From JAQBXX01 sp963925015 (GTDB lineage Bacteria; Pseudomonadota; Gammaproteobacteria; SURF-13), in contig CAWUTX010000043.1 of NCBI GenBank assembly GCA_963925015.1, positions 1-7,049 of the forward strand: a stretch of 7,049 nt of DNA. Reading direction: 5' to 3'. This document shows positions 1 through 5,710 of this stretch, piece after piece. Both the position numbers and the translations under genes were made by a program. The notes beneath the pieces were generated by a model, which was not told the DNA's origin, ran no database searches, and was given only the letters and a program-made list of their open reading frames with translations. Positions within the stretch are counted from its first letter, which is position 1. Every line of letters begins with the position of its first letter.

Positions 1-451
1 TGCCGACGCGGCCGGGTTGGTGTATCGCACCCGGCATGATACCGATCTTGCACGCGCCCGGCGTGATGACCCCGGGGCAATTCGGGCCGATGAGTCTCAC
101 CTGCGGATAATTTTTCAGCGCGGCCTTCACCTTGAGCATATCCAGCACAGGAATCCCCTCGGTGATGCACGCGATGACGTTAATGCCCACATCCGCCGCC
201 TCCAGAATCGCATCCGCCGCATACGGCGCGGGCACGTAAATCATGCTCGCGTCCGCCTGCGTTTCTCGCACCGCATCACGCACGGTGTTGAACACCGGCA
301 GGCCGAGATGCGTCGCCCCGCCCTTGCCGGGCGTAACGCCACCGACCATGCGCGTGCCGTAGGCAATGGCCTGTTCGGAGTGAAACGTGCCCTGTTTGCC
401 GGTGAAGCCTTGGCAAATAACGCGGGTGTTCTTGTTGACTAATATGCTCAT
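1..451 (-). CDS. sucD: Succinyl-CoA synthetase (ADP-forming) alpha subunit, 5' part only
   Basis: The alpha subunit of succinyl-CoA synthetase carries the CoA site and the phosphorylated histidine, and with SucC interconverts succinyl-CoA + ADP + Pi and succinate + CoA + ATP in the TCA cycle (cytoplasm). The reverse strand from the ATG at 451-449 reads as 150 codons without a stop up to the window edge. It begins MSILVNKNTRVICQGFTGKQ and continues with the CoA-binding Rossmann features of the family: GFTGKQGTFHSEQAIAYGT, GGVTPGKGG, ITEGIPVLDM and IGPNCPGVITPG. The catalytic histidine and the C-terminal ligase domain lie beyond position 1. No good Shine-Dalgarno precedes the ATG. It follows sucC in the same direction, but 60 bp away, with a palindromic repeat between them, whereas these genes are usually tightly packed. 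The family call is secure. Confidence 0.96.
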   Translation of the reverse strand, partial: MSILVNKNTRVICQGFTGKQGTFHSEQAIAYGTRMVGGVTPGKGGATHLGLPVFNTVRDAVRETQADASMIYVPAPYAADAILEAADVGINVIACITEGIPVLDMLKVKAALKNYPQVRLIGPNCPGVITPGACKIGIMPGAIHQPGRVG

Positions 452-460
452 ATCAACCCA

Positions 461-545
461 GTGACAAGTGGCAAGTTACAAGTAGCAAGTAAAAACATGG
501 CAGTGATTCTTTTACCTTGCTACTTGTAACTTGCTACTTGCTACT
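461..545. repeat. Long imperfect palindrome of CAAG-type heptamers at the sucC/sucD junction
   Basis: Positions 465-494 and 510-540 are reverse complements over about 30 bp, with one substitution (position 470) and one 1-base indel, separated by a loop of about 15 nt. Each arm is itself about four tandem 7-bp units (CAAGTGG/CAAGTTA/CAAGTAG/CAAGTAA on the left; the same types reversed on the right, extending to about 545). In the sucCD transcript this would form a very stable stem. The right arm is coding: it contains the sucC stop codon (512-514) and the codons for the last residues of SucC. The left arm ends 10 bp before the sucD start. It may be one copy of a dispersed repeat family or an intercistronic RNA element, but only one copy is visible here. 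Confidence 0.9.
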
Positions 546-1687
546 GCCTTCACAGCCGCATCGGTCAAACCGTCAGCGGTGATTATTTTGAGTCTGCTGT
601 CATGCAACAATTCGCGCGCGCGCTCGGCGTTGTTGCCCTCCAGTCGCACGACCACGGGCAGCGTAATGCCGACCTCGGACACGGCCTTGATGATGCCTTC
701 CGCAATCAGGTCACAGCGCACGATGCCGCCGAAGATGTTGACCAGAATCGCACGTACCTTTTTGTCGGACAAAATCAGCTTGAATGCCTCCGCCACCTTG
801 TCCGCTGTCGTACCGCCGCCCACGTCGAGAAAATTGGCGGGCTCGCCGCCGTGCAGCTTGATCAAATCCATGGTCGCCATCGCGAGCCCGGCGCCGTTCA
901 CCATGCAGGCGATGTTGCCGTCGAGCGTGATGTAGTTGAGGCCAAAGCCGCGCGCGGCGCTTTCACGCGCGTCTTCCTGCGTCACGTCGCGCAGCGCGGC
1001 CAGCTCCGTCTGCCGGTACAGCCCATTGTCGTCGAGCACGATCTTGGCGTCGAGCGCGAGCAGGTCGCCGGCGTCGGTCACGACCAGCGGGTTGATCTCG
1101 ATCATGGCGGCGTCTTTTTCCACGAACAGACGGTACAGTGCGAGCAGGATTTTCGTGAATTGCGCGACCTGCTTGTCCACCAGATTCAGGGTGAAGGCCA
1201 GCGCACGGCACTGCTCAGCCTGCAGGCCTGCGACCGGGTCTGCCGTGACGGTGTGTATCGTATCGGGCGTGTCATGGGCACGCTGCTCGATCTCCATGCC
1301 ACCACCGGCGGCGGCCATGACCATCACGCGCTCGCTGCAGCGGTCGATGGTGAGCGAGAGGTAAAGTTCGCGCACCGCGACGCAGGGCGTCTCCACCAGT
1401 ACGACGCCCACCGGCAGGCCTTGTGCACCGGTCTGTTGCGTTACCAGACGCCTGCCGATCAGCGCCTTGGCCATCCGCTCCACTTCGGCGCAGCTGGTTG
1501 CGCGCTGCACACCGCCCGCCTTGCCGCGCGCGCCCGCATGCACCTGCGCCTTCACCATCCAGCTCGCGCCGCCGAGTGTGTGCGCGGCCTCCACGGCCTC
1601 CTGTGCCGAGTGAGCGATGCGGCCCGCCGGCAGCGGTAGGCCGTACGCGCCGAGTAATTGCTTGGACTGGTACTCGTGCAGATACAT
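512..1687 (-). CDS. sucC: Succinyl-CoA synthetase (ADP-forming) beta subunit
   Basis: This is the beta subunit, which binds the nucleotide through an ATP-grasp fold and donates or accepts the phosphate carried by the SucD histidine. At 391 aa it is full length (E. coli SucC is 388). Visible in order: N-terminal MYLHEYQSKQLLGAYGLPLP; the ATP-grasp lysine and glycine loop MVKAQVHAGARGKAGG (44-59); EINPLVV with Asn199, and Asp213, which match the Mg-binding positions of E. coli SucC; the ligase domain with NGAGLAMATMD (264-274), FLDVGGG (286-292), NIFGGIVRCD (317-326) and VVRLEGNNA (346-354). The ATG at 1687-1685 fits the family N-terminus and has a GGAA 8 nt upstream (1699-1696). The segment after about residue 382 (SSKLQVAR) is encoded by the heptamer repeat and replaces the usual short C-terminus. 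It is transcribed with sucD and divergently from the PP0621-pilS-pilR operon. Confidence 0.98.
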   Translation of the reverse strand: MYLHEYQSKQLLGAYGLPLPAGRIAHSAQEAVEAAHTLGGASWMVKAQVHAGARGKAGGVQRATSCAEVERMAKALIGRRLVTQQTGAQGLPVGVVLVETPCVAVRELYLSLTIDRCSERVMVMAAAGGGMEIEQRAHDTPDTIHTVTADPVAGLQAEQCRALAFTLNLVDKQVAQFTKILLALYRLFVEKDAAMIEINPLVVTDAGDLLALDAKIVLDDNGLYRQTELAALRDVTQEDARESAARGFGLNYITLDGNIACMVNGAGLAMATMDLIKLHGGEPANFLDVGGGTTADKVAEAFKLILSDKKVRAILVNIFGGIVRCDLIAEGIIKAVSEVGITLPVVVRLEGNNAERARELLHDSRLKIITADGLTDAAVKAVASSKLQVAR

Positions 1688-1761
1688 GATCGGCGTTCCG
1701 TCTTAAAAGAGCGTTATTGTGGAGGAAATAGGCGATTTAGGCAAAATGCGCTATGCTTCTG

Positions 1762-1776
1762 CGGAGAAATTCTCCG
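1762..1776. promoter_or_regulatory. Perfect 7-bp inverted repeat in the divergent intergenic region
   Basis: The motif is CGGAGAA-A-TTCTCCG, two exact 7-bp half-sites around one central base. It ends 9 bp before the preferred start codon of the small membrane protein gene (1786) and lies about 75 bp upstream of sucC. It could be an operator for either gene, or a small RNA hairpin at the ribosome-binding region, since no normal Shine-Dalgarno is visible there. No convincing sigma70 promoter could be assigned on either strand of 1688-1785. The symmetry is certain; the function is inference. Confidence 0.35.
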
Positions 1777-1785
1777 TTATTGCCT

Positions 1786-2004
1786 ATGAACCTGTTACGC
1801 CTGATCTTTATCGCCTTGGCCGTATGGGTGATTGTCGTGCTGGTGCGCAATTATCTGCGCCGCCAAGCGCCGCCCAGGCAGCCTCCGCGCATCGGCACCA
1901 TTGTGCGCTGCGCCAAATGCGGCCTGCACGTACCGGCAGGCGAGGCACTGGTAAAGGATGAGCGTTACTATTGTTCGGCGACACACCGGGATGCGCGCGA
2001 TTGA
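1786..2004 (+). CDS. PP0621-family small membrane protein with zinc-knuckle-like tail
   Basis: This is a 72-aa protein. Residues 3-20 (LLRLIFIALAVWVIVVLV) form one transmembrane helix. It is followed by a basic, proline-rich linker (RNYLRRQAPPRQPPR) and a C-terminal Cys42-x2-Cys45 ... Cys63-x3-His67 set that looks like a small zinc ribbon facing the cytoplasm. This architecture matches the uncharacterised PP0621 family, which in beta/gammaproteobacteria is often found beside PilS/PilR-like systems; its biochemical role is unknown. The ATG at 1786 is chosen because the helix follows directly. An in-frame ATG at 1753 would add 11 residues (MLLRRNSPLLP) encoded across the inverted repeat, and is less likely. 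The stop overlaps or abuts the start region of the downstream kinase, so the two are probably translated from one mRNA. The family assignment rests on pattern recognition. Confidence 0.8.
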   Translation: MNLLRLIFIALAVWVIVVLVRNYLRRQAPPRQPPRIGTIVRCAKCGLHVPAGEALVKDERYYCSATHRDARD

Positions 2005-2006
2005 CC

Positions 2007-2010
2007 GAGG
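2007..2010 (+). promoter_or_regulatory. Shine-Dalgarno GAGG deciding the pilS start
   Basis: GAGG lies 5 nt before the GTG at 2016-2018. The two upstream in-frame candidates, TTG at 1971 (inside the preceding gene) and TTG at 2001 (overlapping its stop), have no comparable site, so GTG 2016 is preferred. Confidence 0.55.
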
Positions 2011-2015
2011 CCGGG

Positions 2016-3644
2016 GTGACTGAACAGACCGCCACCATCAGCACCCGCACCGGCGAGGCCTCCGGCTCCAACCTCACGTGGAACGCCCTGCGCTTTCTTA
2101 ACATCTACCGGCTGCTGCTCGCGGGCGTCCTGTTTGCCTCCACCCTGCTGGAAACGCCGCTCAAACCGTTCGGCGAACACGCACCCCAGATTTTCTCGGC
2201 ACTCAGCGCCTTCTATCTGGTGTTCGCCGTCACCTGCGGCTTCGCCCTGCTCTGGCGCTGGCCGCCCCTGCGGCACCAGATCTACATCCAGGTGCTCATC
2301 GACATTGCCGCCATCACCCTGCTTATGCACGCCAGCGGCGGGGCAAACAGCGGCCTCGGCATTTTGCTCGTGGTGGTGGTCGCGGGCGGCGGCCTATTCA
2401 TGCCGGGCCGAACCGCGATGTTCTTCGCTGCCGTCGCGACCCTCTCTACGCTGAGCGAATCTGTTTACGTGCACTGGCAAGCACTGGCGACCCCCGACAG
2501 CTACACGCTGGCGGGCATGCTGGGCGCAAGCTACTTCGCCACTGCCATCCTCACCCAATATCTCGCGCGCAGCGCACGCGCCAGCGAGGCCCTCGCCGAA
2601 CAACGTGCCGCAGACCTAGCCAACATGCAGCAACTCACGGAGTACATTATCGACCGCATGCAGACCGGCATCATGGTGTTCAATGGCGACGGAACTGTCC
2701 GCCTCATGAACGAATCCGCTGCGCAACTGTTCGATGCTCCAGACGCATCCGCCACGCACACACTCGACCGCATAGCGCCCGATCTTGCGCAACAGTTCCA
2801 TGCCTGGCAGAAGAACTCCCTCAGCACCACGCACATCATCCACCCGGCCAGCGTGTCCGCCGATATCCTGCCACGCTTTGAGCGGCTGGGAACGGAGACC
2901 ACCTCCGGCACGCTGATATTTCTGGAAGACGTCAGCGCCATCTCACAACAGGCGCAACAACTCAAACTGGCCTCACTCGGCAGGCTTACCGCCAGCATCG
3001 CGCATGAGATACGCAATCCGCTGGGTGCGATCAGCCACGCCGGTCAGTTGCTCAGCGAGTCGCCCTCGCTCAACGCAGAAGATGCGCGCCTGACAGACAT
3101 CGTGTGCGATCAATCGCTGCGGATGAACAAGATCATCAGCAATGTGCTGCAACTCAGTCGCCGCGATCAGACCCATCAGACAGATGTGCCGCTGCAATAC
3201 TGGCTGAATGACTTTATTGCCCAGCTTGTGCATAACCACCAGCTCACAGACAAAGACATCGCCATGGAGTACCCCGCCGACGGCATCATAGTGCATATCG
3301 ACCCCGGCCAGTTACATCAGGTGCTGTGGAATTTGTGCGAAAACGGACTGCGCTACAGTGACCTGCATCAGCGCCCCCGACTGAAGCTGTGTTGCGATCC
3401 GGGGCCTGAATCCGCCGCACCGCATATCGATGTCATCAACTTCGGGCCTGCGATCACACCGGAAGTCGCGCAACATATCTTCGAGCCGTTCTTCACCACC
3501 GAACAGAGCGGCACCGGTCTCGGCCTATATATTGCGCGCGAACTGTGTGAGCTCAATCAGGCACGGCTCAACTACATACCTGTTTCAGAGGGTAGTTGTT
3601 TTCGCATTACGTTCGCTGACCGCAGACGCAAGCCGCTGATGTGA
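2016..3644 (+). CDS. pilS: PilS-like membrane sensor histidine kinase
   Basis: This sensor kinase phosphorylates the partner regulator encoded 10 bp downstream. In Pseudomonas, PilS senses pilin in the inner membrane and controls pilA transcription with PilR. From the GTG start it has 542 aa (P. aeruginosa PilS is about 530). Visible in order: six hydrophobic helices (about 26-45, 59-81, 87-108, 113-128, 132-154, 163-184); a PAS-like region (about 202-310, with IIDRMQTGIMVFNGDGTVRLMN); the HisKA H-box SLGRLTASIAHEIRNPLGAI with phospho-acceptor His330; and the ATPase domain with N-box WNLCENGLRYS (Asn439, Asn443), F-box FEPFFTT and G2 box GTGLGLYIAREL. The H-box and the GLYIARELCELNQARL segment are distinctive of PilS. 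The G1 box is unusual (NFGPA at 475-479 instead of DNGPG). An upstream in-frame start (2001 or 1971) would add 5 or 15 residues. Confidence 0.93.
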   Translation: MTEQTATISTRTGEASGSNLTWNALRFLNIYRLLLAGVLFASTLLETPLKPFGEHAPQIFSALSAFYLVFAVTCGFALLWRWPPLRHQIYIQVLIDIAAITLLMHASGGANSGLGILLVVVVAGGGLFMPGRTAMFFAAVATLSTLSESVYVHWQALATPDSYTLAGMLGASYFATAILTQYLARSARASEALAEQRAADLANMQQLTEYIIDRMQTGIMVFNGDGTVRLMNESAAQLFDAPDASATHTLDRIAPDLAQQFHAWQKNSLSTTHIIHPASVSADILPRFERLGTETTSGTLIFLEDVSAISQQAQQLKLASLGRLTASIAHEIRNPLGAISHAGQLLSESPSLNAEDARLTDIVCDQSLRMNKIISNVLQLSRRDQTHQTDVPLQYWLNDFIAQLVHNHQLTDKDIAMEYPADGIIVHIDPGQLHQVLWNLCENGLRYSDLHQRPRLKLCCDPGPESAAPHIDVINFGPAITPEVAQHIFEPFFTTEQSGTGLGLYIARELCELNQARLNYIPVSEGSCFRITFADRRRKPLM

Positions 3645-3654
3645 GTGACCAGTC

Positions 3655-4980
3655 ATGAGCGATCCTATTGCATTAGTAGTAGACGACGAGGCCGACATCC
3701 TTGAGTTGCTGCAGCTCACCCTGAAGCGCATGAACGTCACCTCGCTTACGGCTGAAACGCTGCAACAGGCACGCGCGCTGCTTGCAAAACAGTCGTTCGA
3801 TCTCTGCCTCACCGACATGCGCCTGCCGGACGGCAACGGCATCGATCTCGTCGAACACATGCAGATTCACAACCCCGCCACCCCGGTCGCGGTCATCACC
3901 GCGCACGGCAACATGGAGTCGGCCATCGCCGCGCTCAAGGCGGGTGCGTTTGACTTTGTTTCCAAACCGGTCGATCTGCGCGTGCTGCGTAATCTGGTCA
4001 GCACGGCACTGCGGCTCTCGTCCACACGCGCCGAACCGTCGTCGGCGCGCGCCGGCCTCGACCTGCTCGGCCACTCGGCCGTCATGCAAACCATCCGCAT
4101 CACCATCGCCAAGCTCGCGCGCAGCCAGGCGCCGGTCTACATCAGCGGCGAATCCGGCACCGGCAAGGAGCTGGCCGCGCGCCTGATTCACGAAAGCGGC
4201 CCGCGCGCCAGCGGCCCCTTCATTCCGGTGAACTGCGGCGCAATTCCCGATCACCTCATGGACAGCGAATTCTTCGGCCACAAAAAAGGCAGCTTCACCG
4301 GCGCGGTGGCGGACAAACCCGGCCTGTTTCAGGCCGCACACGGCGGCACCCTGTTTCTCGACGAAGTCGCCGACCTGCCGCTGCACATGCAGGTGAAACT
4401 GCTGCGCGCGATTCAGGAAAAATCCGTGCGCCCCATCGGCGAACAAAAAGAAACCGCCATCGACGTGCGCATCCTCAGCGCCACGCACAAAGATCTGGGC
4501 GCACTGGTGAAAAAAGGCGAGTTCCGCCAGGATTTGTTCTACCGCATCAACGTCATCGAACTGCACGTGCCCAGTCTGCGCGAACGCACGCAGGATATTC
4601 CACTGCTGGCCGAACACATCCTGCAACGGCTGAGCGCAGCAACCGGCGCCACCACACCGCGCCTGAGTCCCGCCGCGCTGGAAGCGCTCACCCACTACAC
4701 GTTCTTCGGCAACGTGCGCGAACTGGAAAACATCCTGGAACGCGCACTCACCCTGTGCGAAGGCCGCATAATCGACGCCCCCGACCTGCACCTACTGCAG
4801 ACGCATGAGGCCGCCGTGCGCGATAGCAACGCTCTGGAACCCTATCTCGGCACACTGGAAAAAGAAGCCATCATCAAGGCACTGGAAAAAACGCGCCACA
4901 ACAAAACCGCCGCCGCCAAACTCCTCGGCATCACCTTCCGCGCCCTGCGCTACCGCCTGAAAAAGCTCGGCCTCGACTAG
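3655..4980 (+). CDS. pilR: PilR-like sigma54-dependent response regulator
   Basis: This is an NtrC-class transcription activator that, once phosphorylated by PilS, drives sigma54 promoters, classically the type IV pilin gene. Its 441 aa match P. aeruginosa PilR (about 445). The receiver domain (about 4-120) has acidic pocket Asp10/Asp11, phospho-acceptor Asp54 in LTDMRLPDGNG, Thr82 and Lys104. The AAA+ domain (about 138-370) has Walker A GESGTGKE (165-172), the sigma54-contact loop GSFTGA (212-217), Walker B GTLFLDE (231-237), FRQDLFYRINV (290-300) and NVRELENILERA. The C-terminal Fis-type helix-turn-helix is IIKALEKTRHNKTAAAKLLG onward to residue 437. It starts at the ATG 10 bp after pilS with only a weak GAGTGA upstream, consistent with operon coupling. 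All catalytic and regulatory residues checked are present, so it should be functional. Confidence 0.95.
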   Translation: MSDPIALVVDDEADILELLQLTLKRMNVTSLTAETLQQARALLAKQSFDLCLTDMRLPDGNGIDLVEHMQIHNPATPVAVITAHGNMESAIAALKAGAFDFVSKPVDLRVLRNLVSTALRLSSTRAEPSSARAGLDLLGHSAVMQTIRITIAKLARSQAPVYISGESGTGKELAARLIHESGPRASGPFIPVNCGAIPDHLMDSEFFGHKKGSFTGAVADKPGLFQAAHGGTLFLDEVADLPLHMQVKLLRAIQEKSVRPIGEQKETAIDVRILSATHKDLGALVKKGEFRQDLFYRINVIELHVPSLRERTQDIPLLAEHILQRLSAATGATTPRLSPAALEALTHYTFFGNVRELENILERALTLCEGRIIDAPDLHLLQTHEAAVRDSNALEPYLGTLEKEAIIKALEKTRHNKTAAAKLLGITFRALRYRLKKLGLD

Positions 4981-5090
4981 CCTAGCCAGCGGTACACAAA
5001 GCACTTGCCATGAAACAAGATGCGGCGTCTAATTCAACACAGGTTGCATACGCCTTACAGGGTAGATAAATGACCGCTCTTGGCATGACT

Positions 5091-5121
5091 GCTCGCCGCA
5101 CCCGAGCCAGCAAGGGCGAGC
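5091..5121. repeat. 7-bp stem-loop downstream of pilR
   Basis: GCTCGCC (5091-5097) and GGCGAGC (5115-5121) are exact reverse complements with a 17-nt loop, 110 bp after the pilR stop. No T-tract follows, so it is not a standard intrinsic terminator. It could stabilise the pilSR transcript 3' end or be part of a decayed recombination site. Confidence 0.4.
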
Positions 5122-5213
5122 GACCTGCTAAGGGGCTTTAGAGGGAGTTATAGGGTGCGTCCAATTTACTTAGTCAATAAAAATCAAATACCTATGACAA
5201 CTTCGTTGGAGTT

Positions 5214-5252
5214 ATACACCTTGCCAAGGTGTATTTCCCTGTTTTTTTAGGG
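5214..5252 (+). terminator. Possible terminator: palindrome followed by T-tract
   Basis: ATACACCTTG-C-CAAGGTGTAT is a perfect 10-bp inverted repeat with a 1-nt centre (5214-5234). Seven nt later comes a T7 run (5242-5248), itself flanked by CCCT (5237-5240) and AGGG (5249-5252). The 7-nt gap between stem and T-run and the tight loop are poor for rho-independent termination, so this is a weak call. The palindrome may instead be the hairpin tip of a degenerate attC ending at 5271. Confidence 0.3.
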
Positions 5253-5258
5253 TGTCTA

Positions 5259-5271
5259 CTTTACGTTGGGC
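5259..5271 (+). other. Left cassette junction: R'-type crossover box (GTTGGGC), upstream attC half-site
   Basis: GTTGGGC at 5265-5271 fits the integron core-site consensus GTTRRRY, with exchange between G5265 and T5266. The 12 bp CTTTACGTTGGG (5259-5270) recur exactly at 6273-6284, as expected if an attC arm of the same kind lies to the left. No matching R'' box (RYYYAAC) with a clean fold is found upstream. The nearest CAAC is at 5198-5201, in a poor context, so the left-hand site is degenerate, or it was a secondary insertion target. Confidence 0.6.
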
Positions 5272-5281
5272 ACCGTAGAGC

Positions 5282-5710
5282 ATGCGCCTCTGGTCATTAC
5301 ACCCCAAGTACCTCGACTCGCAAGGTCTAGTTGCGCTGTGGCGGGAAACCCTTTTGGCGCAGGCCGTTCTGCGCGGTGAAACACGTGGTTACCCCAATCA
5401 TCCGCAGTTGGATCGCTATAAGACCCACTCAACGCCACTGGCCGCCATATCGCTGTATCTAAGGGCGATTCATGCCGAGGCCGAGATGCGCGGGTACTCT
5501 TTCGATAAAAGCAAAATCAAGTCAACAGGAAAAGCCGTGGCGCTGAGTGTAACATCCGGCCAGATTGCGTATGAATGGGCGCACCTCCTAGCCAAGCTGA
5601 AGGAGCGTAACCCTGGGCTTTATCAGCAGTGGCTAGCGACTGAAGTGCTAGAGGTGCATCCCCTGTTTGAAGTGCGCGCCGGTGGCGTTGAACCTTGGGA
5701 GCGTAAATGA
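5282..5710 (+). CDS. Pyrimidine dimer DNA glycosylase / endonuclease V-type protein (Pyr_excise family)
   Basis: Enzymes of this family excise cyclobutane pyrimidine dimers made by UV light, cutting the glycosidic bond through an N-terminal amine Schiff base and then nicking the backbone. The 142-aa protein starts MRLWSLHPKYLDSQGLVALW, the typical N-terminus of the bacterial cellular branch, followed by RETLLAQAVLRGETRGY, HPQLDRY (40-46), a central YLRAIHAEAEMRGYSFD, and the tail VTSGQIAYEWAHLLAKL ... HPLFEV ... VEPWERK. Arg21-Glu22 align with Arg22-Glu23 of T4 endonuclease V, Glu23 being catalytic there. The ATG lies 16 bp inside the cassette edge and has no proper Shine-Dalgarno (GAG one base away), as is common for cassette genes that use an external promoter. 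The stop overlaps the next start (ATGA). The family call is good; activity is inferred. Confidence 0.85.
   Translation: MRLWSLHPKYLDSQGLVALWRETLLAQAVLRGETRGYPNHPQLDRYKTHSTPLAAISLYLRAIHAEAEMRGYSFDKSKIKSTGKAVALSVTSGQIAYEWAHLLAKLKERNPGLYQQWLATEVLEVHPLFEVRAGGVEPWERK

Larger units (their letters stand above)
4981..5265. other. Non-coding spacer between pilR and the gene cassette
   Basis: There is no credible gene in these 285 bp. The stretch is less GC-rich in its right half (AT-rich around 5165-5200). It holds a 7-bp stem (GCTCGCC 5091-5097 / GGCGAGC 5115-5121), a 21-bp palindrome (5214-5234) and a T7 tract (5242-5248). It ends in TTTAC directly before the crossover box at 5265, the same bases that precede the right-hand box of the cassette. 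It could be the pilR 3' region plus a decayed attC or a remnant non-coding cassette. Confidence 0.5.

Noticed and set aside
461..545. The repeated heptamers could be read as a minimal CRISPR or a tandem satellite.
   Set aside because: The units are contiguous 7-mers in two inverted blocks, without spacers or cas genes; a palindromic repeat element explains them better.
602..1639. A long open frame on the plus strand opposite sucC.
   Set aside because: It is the antisense shadow of a clear, full-length sucC in high-GC DNA and resembles no protein family.
4288..4305. GSFTGA instead of GAFTGA in the sigma54-contact loop of PilR.
   Set aside because: The serine variant is usual in PilR-type regulators and does not indicate loss of sigma54 interaction.
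3673..4791. A 372-codon open frame antisense to pilR.
   Set aside because: It is a shadow of the intact pilR gene, with low-complexity content and no recognisable motifs.
5032..5038. ATTCAAC fits the attC R'' consensus RYYYAAC and could mark an earlier cassette end.
   Set aside because: No complementary GTTRRRY box with matching inner arms is found at a suitable distance; a 7-base degenerate match is expected by chance.
5081..5093. TGGCATGACTGCT after pilR resembles a sigma54 (-24/-12) promoter.
   Set aside because: Only 7 bases separate GG and GC instead of the required 10, so it cannot be a functional sigma54 promoter.
5159..5211. GTCCAAT ... GTTGGAG looks like a second degenerate attC.
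   Set aside because: Both boxes miss the consensus at one key base and the interior arms pair over only about 4 bp.
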